Notes: a model not told the origin generated them from the letters alone. A stretch of DNA of 43,905 nucleotides from an uncultured Bacteriovorax sp. (GCA_946481315.1 CAMLMH010000014.1:1-43905); one strand, 5' to 3'; numbered from the stretch's first letter, positions 23,940 through 32,332 are shown. A program made the numbers and translations.

Positions 23940-25257
23940 TAGTTTCTCTGCGCGCCCATTCGATAACATTTTTTTGAGCAGGTAACGTATCTGTATCGAT
24001 CGGTAAAGCGGCAAGTTTTTGCAGGTCCTCCTGATAATCAATATCAAAAGTCTGAGGTAGAAAATAGAAATTATCGGCTCCCAGTTTGTTTATTAATTCC
24101 TGTGCCGTTGATTCGCAACTATAATTAATTCCCGTCCAAAAATCCTGATCCCGAGCAGTCGAGCTGCCATAAAGGTAAAAACCACCATCATCCGTTTTGC
24201 CCAGGACATGTTTAGCTGCCGGAGCATTGAAGGCTATCCATAGTTTATCAGCACTTATGTGAGGAGAGTCTGCGCCAATGAAATAGAAGTTTTCATGATG
24301 TGACTTTAACTGTTCCTGAATAGAAAATAAGCGTTCACCCAGATTGCCATTTCCCTGAGTCAGACTGGGAAGCCCACTCCAGTAATCACTTTCGCTGGCA
24401 TTTGGTTCACTTATTGCCCAATAGGCAATAACTTTACCCTCTGATTTTTTTATTAACTGAAGAACAACTTCTTCGATTGCAAGCAGAGATAATTTAAAAA
24501 ATTCTTCAGCTTTTTCTTTCCCGATTTTTTCTGCCAGTCTGGTTTTGATTGCTGAATAACCGGGAGTTTTCACAAAAATAGCAATCGCATATTTATGATT
24601 CTTATTGGCAGGGTTTAGCTTTTTGAGAAATTCCGGGTAAGCCTGAAGATATGTGAGCATTAAGTGTCTGCAGGTCGTCTTAGTCCAACCCGACTGCAGA
24701 TATTTTCGTGCGCTGGTCGTTAATGTTTTATCCACCGGCATAACGGCAATTTTTCTCTGATGAGCTCTCCAGACAAGTAAATGATCTTCGCCGTACTTAG
24801 CTTTTTCATCAAAAAAACCCAGCAAAATGAAAGTTTTTTTACTCATGAAAAATGCCTGATCACCAAAAGGCATTTTCAGATAGCGACTGCGTAGATTGGC
24901 AAAAATAGTATTGATTCGCATCAGCCCCTGACAATCAAAGGCGAGATCAAAATGATAAAAAGCGTGAGGATTATTTTTAAGCTTAGTTATAACCAGATTT
25001 AAATGTTCCGGAGTAAACAGTGAATCAGCATGCAAAAACAGAAGATGCTTTCCGGATGATTTTAAAACGCCGGCATTTTGTTTGGATGCCCTATTGCCCT
25101 GGCAGTATACATATTTGACTGCCCCATCATGAGACTGAAAATCCGGACCGACAAGTAAGATTTCAATATCAACTTGTAATGGAATCCTTGTTAGTAAGTC
25201 TTTCCATTTTGTGTCTCCGGTCTTTACCGGGACAATGATACTGAGAAATGGCTTCAC
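23926..25257 (-). CDS. Two-domain glycosyltransferase: rSAM/selenodomain-associated transferase 2 fused to transferase 1
   Basis: A 443-residue fusion of two enzymes usually found near ArsS-type radical SAM proteins. Residues 1 to about 215 are a GT2-fold transferase (LSIIVPVKTGD, CQGNRASKQNAGV, LLFLHADSLF with a DxD-like site, and MPFGDQAFF). Residues from about 220 to 430 are the second family (AIAIFVKTPGYSAIKTRLA, GNGNLGERL, FIGADSPHIS, GKTDDGGFYLYG). The GTG start at 25257 directly follows the TAA of the radical SAM gene, so translation is coupled. The presumed role is adding and modifying the sugar part of an arsenosugar-like product. The last 14 bases overlap the convergent helicase gene. 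Confidence 0.88.
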   Translation of the reverse strand: MKPFLSIIVPVKTGDTKWKDLLTRIPLQVDIEILLVGPDFQSHDGAVKYVYCQGNRASKQNAGVLKSSGKHLLFLHADSLFTPEHLNLVITKLKNNPHAFYHFDLAFDCQGLMRINTIFANLRSRYLKMPFGDQAFFMSKKTFILLGFFDEKAKYGEDHLLVWRAHQRKIAVMPVDKTLTTSARKYLQSGWTKTTCRHLMLTYLQAYPEFLKKLNPANKNHKYAIAIFVKTPGYSAIKTRLAEKIGKEKAEEFFKLSLLAIEEVVLQLIKKSEGKVIAYWAISEPNASESDYWSGLPSLTQGNGNLGERLFSIQEQLKSHHENFYFIGADSPHISADKLWIAFNAPAAKHVLGKTDDGGFYLYGSSTARDQDFWTGINYSCESTAQELINKLGADNFYFLPQTFDIDYQEDLQKLAALPIDTDTLPAQKNVIEWARRETIRPA

Positions 25258-26232
25258 TTAAATATCTACCTTCAAAGCACCACCACAGGAACTTCCAGCA
25301 CCCGCAGTGCACCCATAACAATGATTTGCCAGCGCTATTGCTTTATTTTTTAGCTCATCAATATGGCTTATGTCCCACAAATTTGTCTTGTTATAGCCGA
25401 GCGGGATTTCCAGCATCTGATTAAAGTCGCAATCGTAAATAACGCCATTCCAGCCGATCGATACCAGGCTCTTGCACATAACGGATTTTGCTGCTTCGGC
25501 GTTAAAGTTATTAAGTAACAATTCCATGTATTGTTCAAATTTACCCTGGCGCTCAAGATCATCTAGAAACCGCTTGATTGGCATATTAGTGATAGTAAAA
25601 AGGTGATTAAATTCTATACTAAATAGATCTTTCAGCTCTCTTTTGTAATCAGACTCCAGTTTGGCCTGATTGCCGGGTAGAAAAGCTCCACCAGGATTAT
25701 AAACGAGATCGAGAATTAGACCGGAACCTTCTTTTCCATATCCCAGAAAATTCAAGCGCTCCAGAGCATTAATACTTTTCTCAAAAACACCTCTGCCTCT
25801 TTGTTTGTCCACGTTGTCTTTGGTGTAACAAGGTAGCGATGCTACGACGTGCACTTTGTTTTCGGCCAGAAAAGTAGGAATCCATTCATATCCCGGCTCG
25901 AAAAAAATAGTCAGATTACAGCGATCAATCACTTCTATATTTAAACTGCGTGCAGCTTTCACCAGTTTCCTAAAATGCGGATTCATCTCTGGAGCTCCGC
26001 CGGTCAGATCGATAGTTTTAATAGTACCTTTGGCCTTGGCAATCAGATCAATAATCCGGTTAACAGTCTCTTCTTCCATTATTTCTCTGCGGGATGGGCC
26101 AGCCTCAACATGACAGTGATTACATGCCTGATTGCATAGCTTGCCGAGATTAATTTGTAATGTATTAACCGACTCCCGCTTAAGCTCGATATGAGCGTTC
26201 TTTAAAGTTGTAGCAAAAGGAACCATTGGCAT
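25258..26232 (-). CDS. arsS: Radical SAM/Cys-rich protein of the arsenosugar-biosynthesis ArsS type
   Basis: Radical S-adenosylmethionine enzyme of 324 residues. The CxxxCxxC cluster motif is C33, C37 and C40 (LCNQACNHCHVEAG), followed by the SAM-binding TGGAPEMNP region. The C-terminal DUF3641-type domain ends in CYGCTAGAGSSCGG (C305, C308, C316), the motif that in many relatives starts with selenocysteine; here it is cysteine, encoded normally. In the best-studied family member the enzyme joins 5'-deoxyadenosine to dimethylarsenic as an early arsenosugar step, but the family is broad. It lies between a metallophosphoesterase gene (11 bases upstream) and the fused glycosyltransferase (0 bases downstream). 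No arsM is in the window, so the arsenic link is inferred from family alone. GAGG precedes ATG 26232. Confidence 0.88.
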   Translation of the reverse strand: MPMVPFATTLKNAHIELKRESVNTLQINLGKLCNQACNHCHVEAGPSRREIMEEETVNRIIDLIAKAKGTIKTIDLTGGAPEMNPHFRKLVKAARSLNIEVIDRCNLTIFFEPGYEWIPTFLAENKVHVVASLPCYTKDNVDKQRGRGVFEKSINALERLNFLGYGKEGSGLILDLVYNPGGAFLPGNQAKLESDYKRELKDLFSIEFNHLFTITNMPIKRFLDDLERQGKFEQYMELLLNNFNAEAAKSVMCKSLVSIGWNGVIYDCDFNQMLEIPLGYNKTNLWDISHIDELKNKAIALANHCYGCTAGAGSSCGGALKVDI

Positions 26233-26243
26233 ATAAACCTCAA

Positions 26244-27416
26244 TTAGATAACAAAATTCAATTCAGTAATTTCTGAATCAACCATAAAACGATTGGGTGG
26301 TCCCCAAAAGCCTGTCCCGGAATTTACATACAATAGCATTCCATCCACATCATGCAGACCTTTAACATAAGGTTGTACAAGATGAACAATCATATTCCAG
26401 GGGAAACCCTGTCCACCATGAGTGTGACCGGATAGCTGCAGATTATACTTTAAGCGTGAAGCTTCAAAGCATGTTTTTGGTTGATGTGACAACAAAATCG
26501 AATACGCGTCTGCAGGAATTCCTGCGCAAGCCTTTAAAGGATCACAAGCATTTTCAGGGTCGAGTTTGCGACTGGAAATGTCGCTGATTCCAGCTAAATA
26601 AAAGTCCGTCCCTTTAAAATTTAGTCTGACGTGAGAGTTATTTAAAACCTGCATTCCCAAAGATTTTGCATAGTCCGTCCACTCGCGAGAATACCAGTAA
26701 AATTCATGATTTCCGGTCACAAAATAAGTTCCATAAGTCGATTGAAAATTTTTAAAAGGAAGTAAGTCTTTTCCTATATCCGTGACCCTACCATCGATCA
26801 TGTCTCCGGTGATGACAATTACATCTGGCTTCATGGCATTGACCCGGTCGACAAGTAGTTGAGCAAATTCCGATTTAAGCGAAGGGCCAATATGAATATC
26901 AGAGAGCTGTACGATTTTCAGGTTATTCAATCCGGCATGCATATTCTTTAACTTAATATCAATTGACTTTTTCTTGGGATCAAAGGAATTAGCGAAGCCG
27001 ATTCCCGTGGCCAGAGTGCTTCCGGCTATAGTTGCAAACGTAAGATTTTTTTTCAAAAAATCACGACGATTGTTATTGGTGATCAATTCTTGTTTGTGTG
27101 AGAACTTATTGCGGATCCAGTGGATTAAATCGTTCAGATCCAATAGCAATAACATTAAAACACAAAGACCCATGAAACCCATGGCGACATAGCTTGCTGT
27201 TACCAGTATTGGTATAAACGGTCCAGGTCCAAAATAATTTTCAAAGCGCAGAATAAATCTGGTGAAGACACTGAAGAAAGTCAGAATGTCGAAAAATAAA
27301 ATAGCCTTGGGCTGAAAAGCGAACACGTCTATAACATGTTTTTTGAAGCTGCGCCGGAAATGAATCCAGAACAGAATTGAGATGATTCCGGAAACAATGG
27401 TAGGTATGATTGTCAT
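26244..27416 (-). CDS. Membrane-anchored calcineurin-like metallophosphoesterase
   Basis: A 390-residue YaeI/YkuE-like phosphoesterase. The N-terminal 110 residues hold about three to four membrane helices, then a twin-arginine-like motif RRDFLKKN at about 117-124 followed by a hydrophobic stretch (TFATIAGSTLATGIGFA). The catalytic domain has the five metal-site blocks: QLSDIHIGP, ITGDMIDG, VTGNHEFYW, LLSHQPKT and LSGHTHGGQ. These residues are complete, so it should be active, facing the periplasm if the second hydrophobic region crosses the membrane. It is the first gene of the operon with the ArsS-like enzyme. Whether it acts on that pathway or on cell-envelope lipid phosphates is unknown. 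Confidence 0.9.
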   Translation of the reverse strand: MTIIPTIVSGIISILFWIHFRRSFKKHVIDVFAFQPKAILFFDILTFFSVFTRFILRFENYFGPGPFIPILVTASYVAMGFMGLCVLMLLLLDLNDLIHWIRNKFSHKQELITNNNRRDFLKKNLTFATIAGSTLATGIGFANSFDPKKKSIDIKLKNMHAGLNNLKIVQLSDIHIGPSLKSEFAQLLVDRVNAMKPDVIVITGDMIDGRVTDIGKDLLPFKNFQSTYGTYFVTGNHEFYWYSREWTDYAKSLGMQVLNNSHVRLNFKGTDFYLAGISDISSRKLDPENACDPLKACAGIPADAYSILLSHQPKTCFEASRLKYNLQLSGHTHGGQGFPWNMIVHLVQPYVKGLHDVDGMLLYVNSGTGFWGPPNRFMVDSEITELNFVI

Positions 27417-27464
27417 TTTATTATTATAATGAATAAATCAGCAGAGTGAATTAAAATTACAATT

Positions 27465-28490
27465 GTGGAAAACCAAACAAAATATCCTGTCATAATCATC
27501 GGTGCCGGACCGGCGGGGCTTGCTTTAGGACGGGCCCTTCAGGCGGAAGGCATTGAGTTTCTGATCATAGAAAAGGGTGAGATCGCAGGAAACAGCTGGG
27601 CAAATATGCCGGATCACCTGCGTCTGATATCACTGTGGCATTCCAATTGCCTTATTAAGGAAGATATCAGCAAGTTTTCCCGCTGGAAAAATCTTTCGGC
27701 CTGGGAATTTAGTCAATACCTGAGTGAATTCGCCAGCCGCTTTAACTTGCCGGTAAAGTTACAAACAAAAATGTTAGCGGTTGAAAAGACAGATAGTGAC
27801 TGGCTTATTTCTACTGATAAAGGTGAATTAAGCTCCTCGATTGTTGTTGATTGCCGCGGTTATTTCAGTTTTCCTTATGTACCACAGCTCCCCGGCGATA
27901 ATAGTCTGAAACCGGTGCATTTTAACGACTTCAAAAATGCTCAGCAATTTTCCGGACAACAGAAAATTTGCATTGTAGGAAAAAGGCTATCTGCCGGTCA
28001 AGTCATTCAGGAACTTTGTGAAGCAAACCCTGATATAAAAATTTATCTCCTGGCCCGATCTAAAGTGCATTTTAGTCCCCCAATGTTTATTCTTACTTAT
28101 CTTTTAAAATACCTGTCAGTACTTGAATGGCTGCCTCTTAGGATGGGGATAAAGAAGACAGTAGATATACCAATGCATGCCTCAATTAAAAAATACTTTT
28201 TGAGTAACGTTATACTGAAAAAAGAAATACAGAATATTTCAGGAAACAAGATCACCTTCGAAGACGAAACAGTGGCCATTGATTCACTAATTATGGCTAC
28301 AGGCTATAAAAGAGAATTAATACAATTAAGGAATGATTTCGAGTCGAAGCAGAATGACAACTATTTTTTTCTGGGTATTAATGGTCAGCGAACTTTCACC
28401 AGTCGTTTCTTGCGCGGAATCAGGGAAGATGCTCCTGTCCTGGCGAAATTGATTCGTGGCAGACTCGCATCCAGAAACAACTGCCAGTAA
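27465..28490 (+). CDS. FAD-dependent, NAD(P)-binding oxidoreductase (flavin monooxygenase-like)
   Basis: A 341-residue flavoprotein. The N-terminal FAD-binding site is VIIIGAGPAGLALGRALQ, then GNSWANMPDHLRL, the segment after the dinucleotide fold shared with flavin monooxygenases and the YpdA group. The second Rossmann motif is CIVGKRLSAGQV, where the usual GxGxSG glycine pattern is broken, and the ATG motif is LIMATGYKRE. The start is GTG at 27465 with no good Shine-Dalgarno sequence, 48 bases from the divergent metallophosphoesterase gene, so the two units share a regulatory gap. Its 3' end overlaps the convergent flippase-like gene by 106 bases. Substrate unknown; a role with the ArsS operon is possible. 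Confidence 0.8.
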   Translation: MENQTKYPVIIIGAGPAGLALGRALQAEGIEFLIIEKGEIAGNSWANMPDHLRLISLWHSNCLIKEDISKFSRWKNLSAWEFSQYLSEFASRFNLPVKLQTKMLAVEKTDSDWLISTDKGELSSSIVVDCRGYFSFPYVPQLPGDNSLKPVHFNDFKNAQQFSGQQKICIVGKRLSAGQVIQELCEANPDIKIYLLARSKVHFSPPMFILTYLLKYLSVLEWLPLRMGIKKTVDIPMHASIKKYFLSNVILKKEIQNISGNKITFEDETVAIDSLIMATGYKRELIQLRNDFESKQNDNYFFLGINGQRTFTSRFLRGIREDAPVLAKLIRGRLASRNNCQ

Positions 28491-29374
28491 AAATAAAATC
28501 CAACCGGAAAAAGAAAAAGCATTAAGATGGCCCGGTCAATCAAACTGGCAAGAAGGGCGATTTCGAAATCAATTCCGAACTGTTTACCGATATAAGCAGT
28601 GATGATTTCTTTAACTCCAATATTCCCCGGCATAACCTGAAACAAAGAAGCTGCGAGTAGGATTAAACTGATCTCGAAACTATCAGTAAAATTCAAATTC
28701 ACACCGATGGCCTTAAATGAGAGATAAACCTTAACCGGATAAAGAATAAACATACCAATCCAGCAAAGTGTCGCCATCGTACTTAGTTTGAAATCCATCA
28801 GATAAGTTTTAGGGGTATACTTACGTTTAAAGTTGAACAATTTCCCCAGGGCTTCAGTCGCAAATATTAGAATGATACCTGAAACCGACAACGCTACAAA
28901 AATAGATTCCAGAATGGTGAAGACCGGATGTTGTTTCTGTAAGAAAAACAGACAATAAAGTGTTCCGGCAATGCCCAGAAAAGTAAAACCGGTTAAGACG
29001 ATCGCAAAACTCATAGAGAGGAACTCCCTCATTGAGAGGCCCTTCTTGTCTTTGATATAAAGCATACGTATGCCTGTCCCGCCCTTTGCAGGAAGGAGCA
29101 TGTTAAACAGTTCTGAAGCCATACACAGGCCATACCATTCTTTAAACTTCAGGATGATGTTGTGCTTTTTAAGCGGCATTTTGTGGGTTAAGCCAAGCAG
29201 GTAGTAATTAAGGGCATGAATCATCACTAATAAAAGAATAAAGTGCAGTTGAATAGATTTTAATTTTTCAAAGGTTTCTTCATTTTTATGGACATAAAAT
29301 CCCAGGCCTGCCAGCAAGGCAAATGATAGCAGTAACAGTACCCGGTGATATATTTTTTTGCTGGATTCACTCAC
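28385..29374 (-). CDS. Flippase-like / LPG-synthase transmembrane-domain protein (UPF0104 type)
   Basis: Polytopic inner-membrane protein of 329 residues with about eight hydrophobic segments. It carries the two sequence landmarks of this family: LLPAKGGTGIRMLYIKDKKG near residue 95 and QVMPGNIGVKEIITAYIGKQ near residue 245. It contains only the membrane domain, without the lysyl-transferase domain of MprF. Relatives are thought to move or display lipids or lipid-linked sugars. The GTG start overlaps the preceding stop (GTGA), so it is translationally coupled to the gene before it. The final 35 codons, a basic tail, lie antisense to the flavin enzyme gene. Confidence 0.83.
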   Translation of the reverse strand: MSESSKKIYHRVLLLLSFALLAGLGFYVHKNEETFEKLKSIQLHFILLLVMIHALNYYLLGLTHKMPLKKHNIILKFKEWYGLCMASELFNMLLPAKGGTGIRMLYIKDKKGLSMREFLSMSFAIVLTGFTFLGIAGTLYCLFFLQKQHPVFTILESIFVALSVSGIILIFATEALGKLFNFKRKYTPKTYLMDFKLSTMATLCWIGMFILYPVKVYLSFKAIGVNLNFTDSFEISLILLAASLFQVMPGNIGVKEIITAYIGKQFGIDFEIALLASLIDRAILMLFLFPVGFYFYWQLFLDASLPRINFARTGASSLIPRKKRLVKVR

Positions 29375-30000
29375 ACTGAACGTCCCACCAAAATTTCTGG
29401 TTTAAATATTTTGAGAAAGTAATAATGAATTTTGCTGAGCCAGAACACCCAGGAATATTTGCTTTCAATAACGTCTATGTCAGCAAATATCATTTGCGGA
29501 GTCTTCGTTCTTGTCGAATAGACTTCATAGTTAATTTTTTCCCCTCTTCGGTCATATAAACCTTTCTCCCATAGGGTTTTAAGAAACGTTTTTGGTGTTA
29601 CTCTTCCTACAGTCGTTCCGGGAACACTTAGCCCAAGACCTAGTGTAAGAACCTGTACCAATCCGGCATGACAGGATGGGGTTCTTTTATTTTTCATGGC
29701 AATTAAAAACTCACGAAAGGCAGCAAGCTCTTCCTTGGGAATTCCGGTAAAGCGGAAAAAAAGTGCAGCCCTAATGTTATCTTTTCGCGAAGGTTGTAAC
29801 TTGCATGGATTAATACTGAATCGGGCATGAAATTCCTGATCTTGGCAAATAACAAAGCAATGATAATTTGTTGGAGATAAGCCGATAATTAAATCATCTT
29901 CCAAATTTATTCTGTTACCAAAATACCAGATGCCATCATTACTGCCATCAGGCTTAGTTACTTCATGAGCAACATTGATGTAGGTTAATAAAGTCGTCAT
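29371..30000 (-). CDS. Unknown protein in a three-gene coupled operon
   Basis: A 209-residue protein I cannot assign. No signal peptide is evident. Visible features are an N-terminal beta-rich part (DDLIIGLSPTNYHCFVICQD), a basic middle (INPCKLQPSRKDNIRAALFF), and a segment with possible catalytic-type residues, KRTPSCHAGLVQVLTLGLGL, where a Ser-Cys-His sits before a helix; the C terminus is aromatic and basic (SKIHYYFLKIFKP), perhaps membrane associated. It overlaps its neighbours by four bases at each end, so the three proteins are made together and probably act together. The coupling and normal codon use support it as a real gene. Confidence 0.7.
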   Translation of the reverse strand: MTTLLTYINVAHEVTKPDGSNDGIWYFGNRINLEDDLIIGLSPTNYHCFVICQDQEFHARFSINPCKLQPSRKDNIRAALFFRFTGIPKEELAAFREFLIAMKNKRTPSCHAGLVQVLTLGLGLSVPGTTVGRVTPKTFLKTLWEKGLYDRRGEKINYEVYSTRTKTPQMIFADIDVIESKYSWVFWLSKIHYYFLKIFKPEILVGRSV

Positions 30001-30959
30001 CCAATGCTTACCTTGGTCAAAATTCTTTCAATTAAGCGATCTATAATGTTTGGAAGATTGGCAGGATCAAATTTATAACCTTTCGATAATTTTCTAAGAT
30101 CAACAAAAAACATATTTCCCTTGGCGCCACGGGCAATAACTCTTTCGTTGGTAAAATTTGCCAGAAGTTTTTCCTCTTTAAGGACATGTGCTCGTTCACC
30201 CACATAAACAGTATTGAGGAAATATTTTTTAGTTATTGGTTTTCGGCAAAGTGTTTTTCTGCCTTCTTCTGTATAGATCTTATATGTATCATCCATCCAG
30301 TAACCGGTGATTGTATTTACCGATGGATAAGGAGCTGGATTTCCCCAGCCAATTCTCTTTTTATTGCCGTTGCAGTTTGAAAACCATGGAAAAATGGTGC
30401 GAAGAAAACATACGAATTCCAGAAACTCCATTCTGTCATAATTCTTGTTGCGGAAAACTGTGACCGGCTCGCGTCCTTCTTCACTTACAAACTTTTTAAA
30501 AGATTGCTGGAATTCTTTATTACTGAAGTGAGAAATAGCGTCTTTAAAATCATTAAAAATGAGAAATCCACCATTGTAGTGAACACAGCCATGAATATAA
30601 TTTATGGCCGGTGGCATACGGCCTGGCTTACCTTCCGGAAATTCAGCACTGGAAGCTGAAACTAAAACCATCTTTCGCATGTAATTTCCGACTTCATTGA
30701 TGATTTCTTCGTCAGAATCAAAGCCTGCAGTTACATCACGCTTTGACTGAAAGATTATATTGGAAGTCCAGATTGTTTTACCAGTTTCCGGGTTAATCCC
30801 TGTTGCCATGGGATGATCATCGGACAGCAGACCACCTTTCATCGGATTGATCCAGACAATGTAGAAAACGTTGATGATTCCCCACGTGTTGTGGACTGTA
30901 AGACAAGTCCAGGTCCAGGCGATTTTAAGCATCTTAATCATTTCGTTTAAAAACTTCAT
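29997..30959 (-). CDS. Unknown 320-aa protein, first gene of a three-gene operon
   Basis: I do not recognise the family. An aromatic, hydrophobic N-terminal stretch (TWTCLTVHNTWGIINVFYIV, residues 17-36) may anchor it to the membrane. The rest is soluble and rich in conserved-looking Trp, Gly, His and Asn motifs such as NYIHGCVHYNGGFLIFNDF and GWGNPAPYPSVN, which look like an enzyme core, but no known active site is clear. The stop overlaps the next gene by four bases (ATGA), and the flippase-like protein completes the operon. A joint role in making or moving a membrane-linked compound is a reasonable guess only. Confidence 0.7.
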   Translation of the reverse strand: MKFLNEMIKMLKIAWTWTCLTVHNTWGIINVFYIVWINPMKGGLLSDDHPMATGINPETGKTIWTSNIIFQSKRDVTAGFDSDEEIINEVGNYMRKMVLVSASSAEFPEGKPGRMPPAINYIHGCVHYNGGFLIFNDFKDAISHFSNKEFQQSFKKFVSEEGREPVTVFRNKNYDRMEFLEFVCFLRTIFPWFSNCNGNKKRIGWGNPAPYPSVNTITGYWMDDTYKIYTEEGRKTLCRKPITKKYFLNTVYVGERAHVLKEEKLLANFTNERVIARGAKGNMFFVDLRKLSKGYKFDPANLPNIIDRLIERILTKVSIG

Positions 30960-31074
30960 CGGAGCCTCATTAAATTATCTAGGTTGAATTCTAGCAATTT
31001 AAGGTCAGTTACAGAGGTATACTTGAATTTTTTATAGGTTCAGAATGATAGTGACTAATTTCTGACGGGACACA

Positions 31075-32283
31075 ATGATTTTAGCTGTTTATAATCATTC
31101 AATGTACAGACAATATGCTAAAATCCTATTTTTTGCAGTAGTAATCGGTGTTTTTGCTGGAGTAATGTCCACAGCCTTCCATGCCGGGGTCTCCTGGGCA
31201 ACCCATATCCGCAAGATGAATAGTTGGATTATTTTCTTGTTGCCGCTTGCAGGTGTCTTTATTGCTGCCGTTTACCACACTGTAGGAAAAGATGTTGAAG
31301 GCGGTAATAACCTAATACTCGATGAGATCCACAACCCTAAGAAAAAGATTCCTTTTAAAATGGCACCACTGATTATGATAAGTGCAATTACCTCGCATTT
31401 GTTTGGAGCTTCAGTAGGCAGAGAGGGAACAGCGGTACAAATGGGTGCTTCGTTGTCCGATCAATTTTCCCAATTTTACACTAACCGAAAATTACTTTTA
31501 ATGATGGGAATGAGTGCTGGTTTTGCTTCAATTTTTCAAACACCACTTGCCGGAACTTTGTTTGCGCTTGAAGTACTGACAGTTGGTAGCATCCAGTACG
31601 AAGCACTTTTTCCATGTCTAGTAACGTCTTTTGCTGGATTTTTAACAGCGCGAGAATTGGGGCTCACTCCATTTCATGCCGGCAGTCTCGTAATTCCGGA
31701 TATTGATTTCGCAAATCTGATTTTTGCAGCAATTGCAGGAATTACATTTGGCCTTACGGCCAGGGCTTTTAGTTTTTCAGTACATGGTCTGAAAGAACTG
31801 ACTAACCGTAAGATTAGGAATGTTTTTATGAGGCCTTTAATTGGTGGGTGTTTTCTCATCAGTGTTTATCTGCTGTCTGGTCACGACCGCTATTTAGGCT
31901 TAGGGGAGGAGGTCATAGTTGAAAGCTTTGATCACCTTGTTCCAGCCTGGGATTTTTTGGCAAAAATGCTGACAACGGCCGTGTCTGTTGCCACTGGATT
32001 CAAGGGCGGTGAAGTCATGGCCCTTTTTTATATCGGCTCAACTTCAGGAAATGCTCTGAGCAATATATTGCCTGGCTCTGTTTCTTTCTATTCCGCATTG
32101 GGTTTCAGTGCAGTTTTTGCGGGAGCGGCTAACACTCCATTGACAGGAATAGTTCTGGCCATGGAAATATTCGGACCTCAGTTTGGAGTTTTTGCCGCGA
32201 TTACAGTCACTCTGAGTTATTTTTTATCCGGAACTGAAGGTTTGTATCGCTCCCAAAAAAAGGGTAAAAAGTTCAAAAGGTAA
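31075..32283 (+). CDS. ClC-family anion channel/antiporter, fluoride (CLC-F)-like
   Basis: Polytopic 402-residue ClC protein of the inner membrane. The gating/proton glutamate is in SVGREGTAVQMG (E117). The chloride-coordinating GSGIP motif of classical ClC exchangers is absent; the corresponding place has EGGNNLILDEI (76-86). The GREGT form and GGNN region resemble the bacterial F-/H+ antiporter branch. The C-terminal half has GFKGGEVMALFYIGSTSGNA and AGAANTPLTGIVLAMEIFG. It is shorter than classical ClCs and lacks CBS domains. No fluoride riboswitch was seen in the 115 bases upstream. The start is 31075; ATG 31102 is an alternative. A small regulator gene follows 58 bases downstream. Confidence 0.85.
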   Translation: MILAVYNHSMYRQYAKILFFAVVIGVFAGVMSTAFHAGVSWATHIRKMNSWIIFLLPLAGVFIAAVYHTVGKDVEGGNNLILDEIHNPKKKIPFKMAPLIMISAITSHLFGASVGREGTAVQMGASLSDQFSQFYTNRKLLLMMGMSAGFASIFQTPLAGTLFALEVLTVGSIQYEALFPCLVTSFAGFLTARELGLTPFHAGSLVIPDIDFANLIFAAIAGITFGLTARAFSFSVHGLKELTNRKIRNVFMRPLIGGCFLISVYLLSGHDRYLGLGEEVIVESFDHLVPAWDFLAKMLTTAVSVATGFKGGEVMALFYIGSTSGNALSNILPGSVSFYSALGFSAVFAGAANTPLTGIVLAMEIFGPQFGVFAAITVTLSYFLSGTEGLYRSQKKGKKFKR

Positions 32284-32290
32284 TGACTTA

Positions 32291-32332
32291 ATCAACTACT
32301 TACTAGTTGATTATGACTAATGTTTAGTTGAT
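32291..32332. promoter_or_regulatory. Candidate operator: inverted plus direct 8-bp repeats
   Basis: ATCAACTA (32291-32298) and TAGTTGAT (32304-32311) form a perfect inverted repeat with a five-base spacer; a further TAGTTGAT lies at 32325-32332, exactly 21 bases (two helical turns) from the second. The array ends 9 bases before the ATG of the small winged-helix regulator gene, as expected for an autoregulatory site. Confidence 0.55.

Noticed and set aside
26101..26232. Selenocysteine insertion in the radical SAM protein
   Set aside because: The reading frame has no internal UGA; the family's Sec position is an ordinary cysteine codon.
30960..31074. A fluoride riboswitch before the ClC-like gene
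   Set aside because: The conserved riboswitch core sequences were not found in the 115-base gap.
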